From positions 392,291,037 through 392,355,036 of the forward strand of contig NC_080672.1 in assembly GCF_030247195.1 (NCBI RefSeq): a stretch of DNA of 64,000 nt, written 5' to 3'. Position numbers and translations under genes: made by a program. Shown here one piece after another: positions 47,201 through 55,327 of this stretch (its first letter is position 1; every line of letters begins with the position of its first letter). This DNA is from Topomyia yanbarensis. Lineage: Eukaryota > Arthropoda > Insecta > Diptera > Culicidae. The notes under the pieces are model-generated. The model worked only from the letters and a program-made list of their open reading frames with translations. It ran no database searches and was not told where the DNA came from.

Positions 47201-50200
47201 TAGAACATTGAGCAACGTATTTAGCAGATCCGGCCCTTTCAACAGCATCGTGTTGAGTGCGACTCCATCCACTTTGGCCGCTGCATCGCAGAAGATACGA
47301 ACCTTGGACGGCTTCTTGGGATTGATGACCACTCCTAAAGGTAAGTACCACGTACGCCGTGGATCTGAATCATCGAGCTCCTTCCGGGTCGCTTTGTGTA
47401 TGTACCCTTTCGCTTGATACTCAGAAAGCTGTCTCCTCACACTTTCGCCGATGAGTAAATCCCTCTGCATACGCCTTTCCAAACACTGCAGTCGTCGAAC
47501 CGCCATCTGGTAGCTGTCCGGGAACTCGAAGCTATCGTACTTCCAGAGAAGCCCAGTTTCGAATCGCTGTCCGACCCGCTTAGTAGTTTCCATCAGGATC
47601 CGATTTGCTCGTTGAGTTTCCGCGGACTCAGGATGGGCGACTTCCATTATACCCAGACTCTCGACTGAGAAAAACTTCTCCACGAGCTCATGTAGGGTCT
47701 GCTCGGCCTCCTGGCACTCGCATATGTGGAAACTATGAACGATATCCCCTGACTTGTCCTGGTTGGATCCGTAAACCGTCCATCCCAAACGTGATTTTGC
47801 TGCTATCGGCTCTCCCGGTCGGCCATCTCGTAGCTTGAGTGTCGATGTAACGTGAGCGTTGTCGTTTCCGATGAGGATGCGCGGTACCGCTTGATCGTAA
47901 TCATCGATCGGTAGGCCCTTTAGGTACGGAAAGGTTTCTGCGAGTTCCGCGTACCGCAAGGATTGTCGTGGTAAGTCCAGCTTGCTTACGGTGCGCACGT
48001 CCGACAAAGAATGTTTGGATGCCCCTGACCGTCCTGCTATTTCCAATGCGACCCGTTGAGAATTAGCTTCTGACCTCTTCACGTTCGCCGTCCACTGCAA
48101 GCACAATGGTTGCGGATCTCCTACAACCCCAAGGTCCTTTACCAACTCTTCGTCAATCAGCGTTCTCTCCGAGCCGTCGTCCAAGAAAGCATACACGGAC
48201 ACAGATCGATTGTTCCCATACAAAGTCACTGGAATAATACGAAAAAGCGTAGTCTTCCCAGCGGAATGATGGTTGGTGACCGCTTTGGAACTACTTGTCT
48301 TAGCTTCACTCGATTCTTGCCTGGACCCATTCTTCGCCGAATTTCCGTCGTTCCCAAACTTCTTACAGCCATTTCCTGGCGTCTTTCCGTTTTCCCTGGC
48401 CTGCTGGGCTTCATTTGTGTCCCGTTTGGAGTGCAGCAAAGGGTGGTGACGCCGTTGACATCCGTCGATATCGCATTGCTTGCGATTCTTGCAGGGGCGC
48501 CTTCCGTGTGCTCCAAGACAGAGCCGACACAAGCCGAGTTTCTGTATTGTCTCCCAGCGTTCATCGACCGTTTTCTTGTCGAACTCTGAGCAGTCTTTTA
48601 CCCGATGCCCCGAGTTTTTGCAAATGAAACACGCTGGGCTTGATGGGCGCATCGTAACGCCAGATGCTTCTTTGTTCGTCGCCATCAAAGAAGAATCCTC
48701 CATTGAGTGAGTTCCGCAGAAGTTTTTGTCCTTTCCGTTCTTCTCCTTCACTATTCGCTGCTGCTGTACAGGTTGCGGCCTAGGATCGTAGTTCACGGTC
48801 ACGTCGGATGCCGCTCGCACGAGCGTCTGCATATACTGCGAGAAAGAACGCAGGTTCACTTCCCCGCAGCGCTGCTTGTATAGCGACCAGTCCAGTTTCA
48901 TATGTGCTGGAAGCTTCTCTACCAACTCGAACAGTAGCATCGGATTGTTGAGATGCGCTTCATGCCTCCCGGCTTCCAGATGATCACAAAAATTCTGCAC
49001 CGCCATACCGAAACCGATTAGCGTGTCTAGTCTTTCCTGTTTTGGCGCAGGCACCCCTCGGATCCTCTGCAACAACGCATGGATCAACAATTCCGGTCTA
49101 CCATAAAGTATCTCCAGCGTAGCTAAAACATTTGGGACGCTCGCCGGTAGCAACAGTCGACTCCGCACCGATTCAAGTGCGTGCCCCTTCAAACACCGTT
49201 GCAACCTCGCCAAATTTTCCTCGTTCGAAAACCCGCACGTCTGAGTAGAGTTAACGTACGAGCTAATGAATAGCGGCCAGTCCTCCGGATTACCAGAAAA
49301 GATTGGCAACTCCTTGTTCATCACGTGTCTTGCCGCCAATTGTCGCGGTGTCGGTCCCCAATACGCCTGCTCGTCTTGCAACGGAGGTTGCTGCGCACCA
49401 GCCTGGAACTCCGCAAACCGTGGTTGCTCCTGCGGTCCCAATTGGATTCCTGGTGGCACCGTCTGCCTTCTCGAAAACCTTTGCTCAGTGGGGATCACAG
49501 ACGGTAACGGTTGGCCGGCGTACGACTGGGAATACTCTCCTCCCAGTAATTCTTCCACTGTCACTGGACCTCTAATCGGGCCTGCACTATCTCTATTCAC
49601 TGCGGTCGATTGCGCGTCGATTGCAAAATTCGGATTACCAACTCGCGGAATGATAAACGAATTGCCTGCTGGAGGAGGCTGGGTGAGAGGAAAGGGATAG
49701 TTTTGGAAAGCATGCTGCTTGGGGATTACATTTGCGATGCCTTTGCTAGGCCTGGCGAGCGCGGAGGTAACCGAGAAAATGTTAGCCTGACCTCTACCAA
49801 CTATTGGCGCTGTTGTGCTTTCGGCTCGACCGATAATACCCCCTAACGTTGGCTCAAACCCTGACTGCCCTAACGAAATACCTGCCAACGCTGCTTCTAG
49901 AATACCCTCGTTAATGCTAGTTGGTTGCTGCATGCCGTCCTGCCTAGCTTGTATTCCAGTTGCGGTCGTCGCGTTACTCGTACCAATAGCTGGAGCCTTC
50001 TCCGTCGGGACAACCAACGTCGAATGGGCGGCCTTCCACTGCTGTACCTTGCTGAAGGAACTCTGCACTGAGGCGACACTCCGGTTGTCTTCATCGCCTT
50101 CCCCACCTAGGTCAATCACCTCTCTCAAACGGAATGACTCGTTCATTACCGCCTGCTCTAGCTGCAATTGCCTCCGCTCAAACTCTGCTTCCTTTTTCTG

Positions 50201-50581
50201 CTTCTCTTGCTCCATCTTCCGCTCGTGCTCCCGGCGCTCCAACTCTATACGCTTCATCGCCAAAGCCTTCTGGGCCTCAAGTCTCTCGAGCTGTAGGCGA
50301 GCCCTTATTGCTCCAGCACTACAGGTTGAAGTGCTCGTTCCTGCTTTGCTGTTAGCCTTGCTTCCGGGTGCATCAATCACCGGAATCTGTGCCGACGGTC
50401 TCTGACAGTTTGGGCATGTAAACGGTCGGTCTGTCGCATCAATGCTGTCGTTCACACCCACACAGGTAAAATGCCACCACGAATCGCAGTGACAACAGCT
50501 TACCATCCGATCCGTGTCAGGTTCATTACACTGGTTACAGTGTGTTTCCACGGTGGGGGCACTTCCTGTACAATTCGGCAT
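44210..50581 (-). CDS. BEL/Pao gag-pol polyprotein, intact, with N-terminal PHD finger
   Basis: One frame of 2123 codons without stops; the ATG at 50581 is 33 bases inside the 5' LTR. Approximate domains: PHD-type zinc finger 15-59 (CNQC...CCHC...HFTC...CPNC); charged coiled coil 93-155; Pro/Gln-rich linker; gag capsid (DUF1759-like, from ELPIFSGNPEDW) 420-600; CCHC knuckle ~652 (CFICKNSGHRVKDC) and a Cys/His-rich motif ~685-710; retropepsin-like ~800 (FLDDGSERTLID); reverse transcriptase ~1080-1300 with YVDDYLDS ~1219; RNase H 1395-1530; integrase zinc finger 1714-1757; DDE core with VDYFG, SDRGT and WERLV; C-terminal DUF5641-like domain ~1995-2055. The products copy the RNA in a particle and integrate it. 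All catalytic blocks are present, so the copy may be competent. The protease has DDG where DSG/DTG is usual. Confidence 0.95.
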   Translation of the reverse strand: MPNCTGSAPTVETHCNQCNEPDTDRMVSCCHCDSWWHFTCVGVNDSIDATDRPFTCPNCQRPSAQIPVIDAPGSKANSKAGTSTSTCSAGAIRARLQLERLEAQKALAMKRIELERREHERKMEQEKQKKEAEFERRQLQLEQAVMNESFRLREVIDLGGEGDEDNRSVASVQSSFSKVQQWKAAHSTLVVPTEKAPAIGTSNATTATGIQARQDGMQQPTSINEGILEAALAGISLGQSGFEPTLGGIIGRAESTTAPIVGRGQANIFSVTSALARPSKGIANVIPKQHAFQNYPFPLTQPPPAGNSFIIPRVGNPNFAIDAQSTAVNRDSAGPIRGPVTVEELLGGEYSQSYAGQPLPSVIPTEQRFSRRQTVPPGIQLGPQEQPRFAEFQAGAQQPPLQDEQAYWGPTPRQLAARHVMNKELPIFSGNPEDWPLFISSYVNSTQTCGFSNEENLARLQRCLKGHALESVRSRLLLPASVPNVLATLEILYGRPELLIHALLQRIRGVPAPKQERLDTLIGFGMAVQNFCDHLEAGRHEAHLNNPMLLFELVEKLPAHMKLDWSLYKQRCGEVNLRSFSQYMQTLVRAASDVTVNYDPRPQPVQQQRIVKEKNGKDKNFCGTHSMEDSSLMATNKEASGVTMRPSSPACFICKNSGHRVKDCSEFDKKTVDERWETIQKLGLCRLCLGAHGRRPCKNRKQCDIDGCQRRHHPLLHSKRDTNEAQQARENGKTPGNGCKKFGNDGNSAKNGSRQESSEAKTSSSKAVTNHHSAGKTTLFRIIPVTLYGNNRSVSVYAFLDDGSERTLIDEELVKDLGVVGDPQPLCLQWTANVKRSEANSQRVALEIAGRSGASKHSLSDVRTVSKLDLPRQSLRYAELAETFPYLKGLPIDDYDQAVPRILIGNDNAHVTSTLKLRDGRPGEPIAAKSRLGWTVYGSNQDKSGDIVHSFHICECQEAEQTLHELVEKFFSVESLGIMEVAHPESAETQRANRILMETTKRVGQRFETGLLWKYDSFEFPDSYQMAVRRLQCLERRMQRDLLIGESVRRQLSEYQAKGYIHKATRKELDDSDPRRTWYLPLGVVINPKKPSKVRIFCDAAAKVDGVALNTMLLKGPDLLNTLLNVLYGFRKKRVALCADLKEMFHQIRIRREDRHAQRLLWRDDPTQAPDVYLMDVATFGATCSPCSAQFVKNLNAKEHSRQYPVAADAIIRKHYVDDYLDSADDVDEAVKLAHEVKLVHSLGGFHLRNWLSNSTEVLARVGERDPVTEKCLQLDKNSSTERVLGMYWKPVDDVFTFTTTLAVGAEHPTKRQALRVVMSPFDPAGLLCFFLIHGKVLIQELWRAKTTWDQLIPEELLGKWMRWTSLFKHLDQISIPRCYFPQRSVKDILSLQLHIYVDASEEAYACVAYFRAVFPDGISVALVGGKSKVAPLKAHSIPRLELMAAVIGVRLMKTILTGHSLVVEKTVLWCDSKTVLAWINSDHRRYRQFVACRVGEILSKSEAKQWRWISSRKNVADDATKWEKGPCLSSGGRWFRGDNDLYLPEDQWTVDADSVGATTDEELRSCLVHKEVIVPPQLVRWERFSKLTHLYRSVAHVHRYVQNLRRTVKRETRLDGPLTQEELATAETTIFRWVQCEQYPDEVATLSVMRDKQPGQQARLEKTSKIYKLSPYLEEAGVIRSDGRISAATVAAFDTKFPVILPKAHPVTRLLVEWYHQRFLHANGETVVNEVRQRFHISQLRPFVRKVAKECALCKVKKPSLATPRMAPLPAARLQAYVRPFSYVGVDYFGPIGVRVNRSIAKRWVALFTCMTTRAIHLEVAHTLSTESCKMAIRRFIGRRGAPVEIRSDRGTNFVGSSNELKQEMGKIERQLAETFTNANTKWVFNPPGSPHMGGAWERLVRSVKTALAAMESSRTPNEETLATLLVEAESVVNSRPLTYIPLETAQQEALTPNHFLLMSSSGVTQTPKTLTDPRQACRNDWNLCRTMVDQFWRRWVREYLPTIARRTKWFEETKPIEVGDSVIIVEEKIRNGWIRGRVAKVVVGRDGRVRDAVVQTPDGMVHRPVAKLARIDIEKVGLQPGTAEGKAEPEIANQPYGSGSVTVCPADPFQLHGLPPVGGQF
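44277..44287 (-). promoter_or_regulatory. Polypurine tract of the BEL/Pao element
   Basis: On the minus strand GGGTCGGGGAG lies directly before the 3' LTR start TGTTACGG. A short purine run at this place primes plus-strand DNA synthesis in LTR elements. It contains one pyrimidine pair, so it is not perfect. Confidence 0.6.
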
Positions 50582-50614
50582 TGCTTCGTGGTTATCTTGG
50601 ACGATCTTTTAGAT
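50582..50614 (-). other. 33-base leader between 5' LTR and gag ATG
   Basis: After the LTR end (CCCAACA) the minus strand reads ATCTAAAAGATCGTCC... and reaches the ATG after 33 bases. A primer binding site complementary to a tRNA 3' end normally starts with TGG within a few bases of the LTR; none is seen here. A tRNA fragment or offset site may be used. The leader is unusually short. Confidence 0.5.
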
Positions 50615-51119
50615 TGTTGGGTGGATTAAATAAGAGGCTTTTCAGCAACACCCTAAGGAATGTATTCCAAACGGTATCAGCTAAAAGATCGGTCAATTAT
50701 TGTATCTCGTTAATTCCCAACAATTACGGCTAGATTACAGGGCAATACGCAAGTCACGTATCACCTAACCTCAATCGTGCACAATTCGAACGGTTGAGTG
50801 CGTTTCTTGGCCTTCCGGCACGGAAATAAATGTTTGCTTATATCTTCACGAATTCAACGTTCTATTTACTTAAACTTCCAACAATTTCTATCTATTCTTT
50901 TTTCTTATACCTTTCTCTCATCTCTACGTGACGTCTATGTTTTTCTATCCTACCATTTCAAACGATCCTTTTTTTCCTTTTTCTATCCTTCCATTTCAAA
51001 CGGTCCTTTTTTCCCTTTTCCTATCCTTCCATTTCAAATGGTCCTCACTACATCAAAATTGTCCACCGACAGGTGGTAGACCGTGGAGTTGGAAGGGGTC
51101 AGCGGGACATACCGTAACA
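50615..51119 (-). repeat. BEL/Pao 5' LTR (505 bp)
   Basis: Identical in length and, as read, in sequence to 43772-44276. In minus orientation this copy lies upstream of the polyprotein and would carry its promoter. I do not see an unambiguous TATA box. Followed by TGTTG (51120-51124). Confidence 0.95.
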
Positions 51120-51124
51120 TGTTG
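51120..51124. repeat. BEL/Pao target-site duplication TGTTG (right)
   Basis: Matches 43767-43771. Together the two copies define the BEL/Pao insertion as 43772-51119 in the older MITE. Confidence 0.85.
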
Positions 51125-51210
51125 CGTTTTAAAGCCCTCATTCGCATGCATGAAAAAAGCCTTATGTTTACATTTGTAAGTATCGCCCTTTTCACAAAAA
51201 AGCGTTGATA

Positions 51211-53014
51211 TTATTTTTCTTCCATTTTCTCAAGGTGATTTTGAACAAACTGCTCTGCTGAGGCCTACCTTTGAAACATGCTGAACACATCAGCTTCTAG
51301 AGCGTAACAAAATAATATTGCATTCAAACGAAAGTATTTTCCTCACCTGACGATTCATTAATCTGGAAGTAAAATGACTGCATGCGTATCCTTGCGTGTT
51401 ATTGATTTCGACGCCTTTTACTTGCGTACCTACACACTGTCACGTAATTTGATCAAACTGGATCCAAGTGGGCGGCAGACATTTTTATCCGTTCGCTGTG
51501 AGGTCCCAACAATCAGCGGAACTAATGCTAGGTCGCAATTTGACCGCTTTTCAGAAAATTAGCACTAATTTAAATTAACCCAGTAGATTTCACTTCTGAC
51601 AGTATTTGCCAGTTTTTCTCACTTCCGTATGTTGATATATTTTTTTCCACCTGCCACTCACTCATGGCCAATATTATACAGCTGTTTGTTGAAAATTATC
51701 AAATTTCACTCTTCCTAGCAAACAGCAAAGTTCCCTCCAGCACCGATTTTCACCTGGGAAATTCTCTCACACCATTTGCTACACGGTTTATAGAAAAATC
51801 ATTAGGTATTGTGCAAAACGAGAAAAAAACTTTACCGTCATACGGACAAAGAATAAGCAACGATGACGACGTCCCGTACTCGAATGCTGATGTTGTCGAC
51901 TGATGAAGAACGGTTTCTCCTCCTCATTCGGAATGAAGGAAGAAAAAAGACAGGTACAACTGACAGCACGAAAAAAGAGACGATGATGACAGTACTCAAC
52001 ATTGAACGTAACATTGAACGCACCTGTTTGTAAATTACAACTAAATGAAACCGGGACTGAACTAGCATCTATAAATTACGCCACGCAGAAATTAATGGAA
52101 TTTACATATGGCGACTTCGCTTGAACCTGAAACTGAGTCAGGTTCTAACCCCAACCGCTGTCAGTTTATACATTTTGATAGCAGTTGGGGTTAGGAACTG
52201 ACTCAGATTCGCCTCAAACAAAAACCACAATAGTCAGGTGCCCGACAAGAGGGTTTTCAAGAACTTTTCCTTAAAAAACATTTATTGATTTATTCCCGTA
52301 GGAATTATCACACATATTTTGGTTACTTATTTATCTTTTTATAGTTTTTCCAAACCACCAAAAGTTCGTACAAATTCAAATTAAATACGCCAAAGTCTCA
52401 TACAAAGTAGTCCGCTTTTTAGGATTCACTTAACAATCAAATTTTACCAGGTATCTGCTACGCCGCCATGATTTCAAAGCCACAATCTAAAACGTCGCGT
52501 TAAGGTCGATCTACAATAAACATAATCGATTTCATTCGACACAACTTTGTGATGGTCCAGTTCGTTTAATTTGTTGGCATCATGGCGAAAAGTTTCTGTT
52601 ATTCACTGACAAGTTCAAAACAACACTTTTCTTCACTTTTCGGTACAATTTTTTCACTTTTCGACAAACATCTAAAGATCGAGTTATACCGTACGGTGTA
52701 TGATTAGTGCAGAACGAGCTTCAAGCAAAATGAGTAGAACAATCTGAACTGTCAGTGGGGCCCATAATTTGTGTGCCCGCTGAGATGTTGACTTATGTCA
52801 GTTCAATGCAAACGGGATAGGGGTGCCATATACGTGAATTTTACTACCTATTTCGGCTGTGGTATTGACAGGTCAGATAAATCGCTTGAAAATATAATTG
52901 CCAACACTAGATGGTCAAAGTGTGCCTTTGGTTTTTTTTATCGATTTTTGTTTATGTTATGAAAACTGTCAAAACATTTTTTTTTAATTTTTATTTTCTT
53001 GACGTAGACAGTTC
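51211..53014. other. Mostly unannotated; one foldback sequence
   Basis: A 62-codon plus frame at 51374-51562 (MTACVSLRVIDFDAFYLRT...) has an ATG, a regular start and a possible splice donor near 51440. It could be a first exon but matches no family I can name firmly. The rest has only short openings. A hairpin is annotated separately at 52112. Confidence 0.3.
52112..52215. mobile_element. Hairpin MITE with GGTTCTAACCCCAAC arms
   Basis: The left arm 'actgagtcaggttctaaccc' + 'caaccgctgtca' and the right arm 'tgatagcagttggggttagg' + 'aactgactcag' pair over about 32 bp with a 14-base loop. Outer sequences pair less well. Too small to code. Confidence 0.6.
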
Positions 53015-53472
53015 AGTGCAAACAAACAGGGCGATACTTTTTTTGCTAGCAGTTTAGAGGCGAAACTGTTTTTTCGTATTTTTTAGGATTATCAAGCTGA
53101 TACTAGCTGTAAATAGTAACAATGATCACTATTGAAAAAACTCGGACGAAATCAGTGGTGTAAAACGGTAGTTATTGTAAAAAAACGTAAGGGCGATACT
53201 TCAATTCTGATAGGTGGGAGCGAAAAAGCAAACAATCGACAACGGGGCGATACTATCATTTTGTCAATTTCAATAGCAAAAACAAATTTTAATTTAATAA
53301 TTTCAAATACTTTATGAAGTTTTGGGTTTCAATCACTGAATCATACAATCTAGGATGTAAAAAACACAATAGTTCTTAAACAGGAAAATAAACCAAGTCT
53401 CAAAATATTCACTGTTGATTTTGTTTGAATGGTGTCACTGCTAGTATCGCCCTTTTCAAGAAAAAGCGTTGA
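53015..53472. mobile_element. Inverted partial copy of the AGTATCGCCC MITE
   Basis: Read on the minus strand from 53472, it follows 43194-43640: TCAACGCTTTTTCTTGAAAA, 'gcagtgacaccattca', 'atttgaaattattaaattaa', 'agtatcgcccttac' and 'cagtttcgcctctaaactgc'. It stops near the fourth motif, so the far end is missing. Identity to the other copy is high (roughly 85-90% by eye). Confidence 0.7.
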
Positions 53473-53715
53473 ATTATAATATTTATTGTTTTATGATTGT
53501 TTGTAGGGTAAATGCTATTGTAAAATTCTATCCGGGTAACCCCTTAAGAGTTCATGCGAGCAAGTTGCAAATTTGGATAAATACTAGTTCTGCCATTTTT
53601 GAATCGATTTTGGGTGATAAATAGGTCGTTGGATGCGTAATTGAATGCTCTCTCTAAAATTTTATTGAAACAAAGACGCTTTACAGCGAACAATCCAACT
53701 TGCGAAATTGCATTT

Positions 53716-53950
53716 CTCGACAAACATATGATTACGGCCTAAAAGCCAACTGTAAAAATTCTCTTTGAAAGGAAATTCCGGACAAATCGTTAACGGCCAA
53801 ACACAGTTCGTAGCAGTTAATGAAAGAGAAAACTTTTCTCTTTTGTTTACTACCAACACCTGGGATTGGCGATCAACGGTTTGTCCGGAATTTCCACTCA
53901 AAGCGAATTTTGACAGCTGGCTTTTAGGCCCTAATCGTATGTTTGTCGAG
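53716..53950. mobile_element. MITE with ~48-bp CTCGACAAACATATGATTAC inverted repeats
   Basis: The left end CTCGACAAACATATGATTAC then 'ggcctaaaagccaactgt'. The right end is the complement of CTCGACAAACATACGATTAG then 'ggcctaaaagccagctgt'. The centre has 'tgaaagagaaaacttttctc' and 'tttactaccaacacctggga'. The relative at 31550-31717 shares the centre and right end. No transposase; target duplication not clear. Confidence 0.75.
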
Positions 53951-54081
53951 ATTTTATTTTATAAAATTTGCTTTCCCTGAACTGACTCGTTATCCCCGAA
54001 TCACCCTATGAAGAACATTGAACGAACTCATTTCCATTCGCAATAACTGTCAATCGAAAACCAAAACAAACATATATTTTG

Positions 54082-54357
54082 CTAATTATCAGAGATGCCA
54101 GATTTGCAGACAAGTCTGCAAATTGGCAGACTTTTAATTTAAGCTGCAGATTTTTTCGATGACGCAGATATTTGCAGATTTTTTAGTTTGGTTGCAGATA
54201 TTTACAGATTTCTTAGTTTGGTTGCAGATATTTGCAGATTTTTGAATATAAAGGCTTTTGGTTACACTAGCTTTCCTGACATTTTTTGTTCTTCCCAGAC
54301 TTTTAAAATTATTATCGCAGACATTTGAAAAAAGTACCTGGCATCTCTGCTAATTAT
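54082..54357. mobile_element. hAT-type MITE with 8-bp target duplication
   Basis: The element proper is 54090-54349 (260 bp). It has the terminal inverted repeats CAGAGATGCCAG / CTGGCATCTCTG. CTAATTAT occurs at 54082-54089 and again at 54350-54357. Eight-bp duplication with CAGAG ends is diagnostic of hAT elements. The interior has direct repeats of 'ttgcagatatttgcagattt' and 'ttagtttggttgcagatatt'. It ends 114 bases before the syntaxin-8 ATG and so sits in its promoter or 5' UTR. Confidence 0.9.
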
Positions 54358-54471
54358 TTCGTCTCTTATCAAGCTTCAATAAAATTAAAATTTTTCGCAA
54401 AGGAAAAAATAGATTACTCATCATTCTGTAGTGCTTTTCGTCTTGAAAATAAGAAAAAAAAACTACAACGA

Positions 54472-55327
54472 ATGGCCCTAATCAACATCGATGGAGATCC
54501 GTGGTGAGTACCATTAATGCTAATTTAATCAAACTATTATTCTAGCCATGGCTGCTTAATTATATTCGACCCTTCTGATTACCATATCAAGGCTAGGAGA
54601 TTTGGACGCCTGCGAACGACTGAGCAATGAAATTCAATCCCAGCTGGTATCTCGCAACCGCCAAAACAGTTTGTCCCGCGAATACTCTTCGATTTCCGGC
54701 CAGACCAGGGTACGGTTGAAGCAGTTCGGATCGGAACTGGAACAGCTGAACAAGAAGCTAAACTACATCTCCGGTTCGCTGACGTCGGCCGAAACGGAAC
54801 GCAGACAGCGGCTGGTTGAGGCTCTACAGTCAAAGCTAGTTCAGCTGCAGCGGCAGTTTAGCACTGTCGAAGCTTCGGCAGAGCGAGCCAGTTTGTTTGC
54901 CTCAGACAACAACCGGTTGTTCGACGATGATGACGATGATCCGGCGTTAATTAGACCGGAGGCAAGCTATACTGTAGCGGATTTACGGGCGCAGCAGACG
55001 CGAATATTGGAAGATCAAAACGAGGGATTGGAAGCATTGTCGCGGGTCATATCCAGACAGAAAGTTCTAGCTACTCAGATTGGAAGTGAAGTTGACCGTC
55101 ACAATGGTTGGTGCCGAGATCCTCAATATAATTTAACCAATAAATTGACTGAACTTTTTAATTTAGAAATATTGGACAATCTGGCTGACACGATGGAAAC
55201 GACGGATGCCCGGTTGAACCGAGAGACACATCAAATCGGTATCGTTACCGTGCAAGATTCGACCTGGGGCTATTGGACAGTGATTGGAATTCTAGCGGTG
55301 GCTATTATCATAGTGGCCATTCTTTAG
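54472..55327 (+). CDS. Stx8: Syntaxin-8 (Qc-SNARE), three coding exons
   Basis: Spliced from 54472-54503, 54592-55106 and 55167-55327 the frame is 235 codons; human STX8 has 236. Exon 1 gives MALINIDGDP and two bases of a Trp codon; intron 1 (88 bp) has GTGAGT...AAG. Intron 2 (60 bp) has GTTGGT...TTTAG and, being a multiple of three without stops, can be read through. Residues ~15-100 form the N-terminal helical region; an acidic run of six Asp lies near 122-127. The SNARE helix spans ~143-207 (LRAQQTRILEDQ, ALSRVISRQKVL, ILDNLADTMETTDARL) and the C-terminal anchor ~216-235. Syntaxin-8 acts with syntaxin-7, Vti1b and VAMP8 in late endosome fusion. Residue 181, the expected ionic-layer Gln, reads His (CAC). 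Confidence 0.93.
54504..54591 (+). other. Syntaxin-8 intron 1
   Basis: Donor TG|GTGAGT and acceptor TATCAAG|G split the Trp codon of the conserved DPW. The joined reading DPWLGDLDACERL follows the DPWFSTYDSTCQI start of vertebrate syntaxin-8. It is 88 bp with stops in frame. Confidence 0.85.
55107..55166 (+). other. Syntaxin-8 intron 2 (60 bp, in frame)
   Basis: Donor AATG|GTTGGT, acceptor TTTTTAATTTAG|AA. Removal changes Gly to Glu at the junction and restores the SNARE heptads; retention would add 20 residues (WCRDPQYNLTNKLTELFNL region) in the middle of the helix. Confidence 0.8.

Larger units (their letters stand above)
43194..51208. mobile_element. ~660-bp MITE with repeated AGTATCGCCC motifs, split by the BEL/Pao element
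   Basis: Left end TA-TCAACGCTTTTTCTTGAAAA, right end TTTTCACAAAAAAGCGTTGA-TA (51209-51210). The ends are inverted and flanked by TA. Removing the BEL/Pao insert (43772-51119) and one 5-bp target copy leaves about 660 bp. The word AGTATCGCCC or AGTTTCGCCC recurs in both orientations near 43214, 43412, 43466, 43600, 43631, 43663, 43693 and 51179. A second, inverted, partial copy lies at 53015-53472. It has no transposase; the TA target suggests Tc1/mariner-type mobilisation. Confidence 0.7.

Noticed and set aside
44240..50405. Many frames of 60-196 codons on the plus strand and in other minus frames within 44.2-50.6 kb
   Set aside because: All are shadows of the single 2123-codon BEL/Pao frame, which alone has recognisable domains.
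51374..51562. 62-codon frame MTACVSLRVIDFDAF, briefly considered as first exon of DNA polymerase zeta (REV3)
   Set aside because: Resemblance to the REV3 N terminus is only a few residues and no following exon was found; left as unknown.
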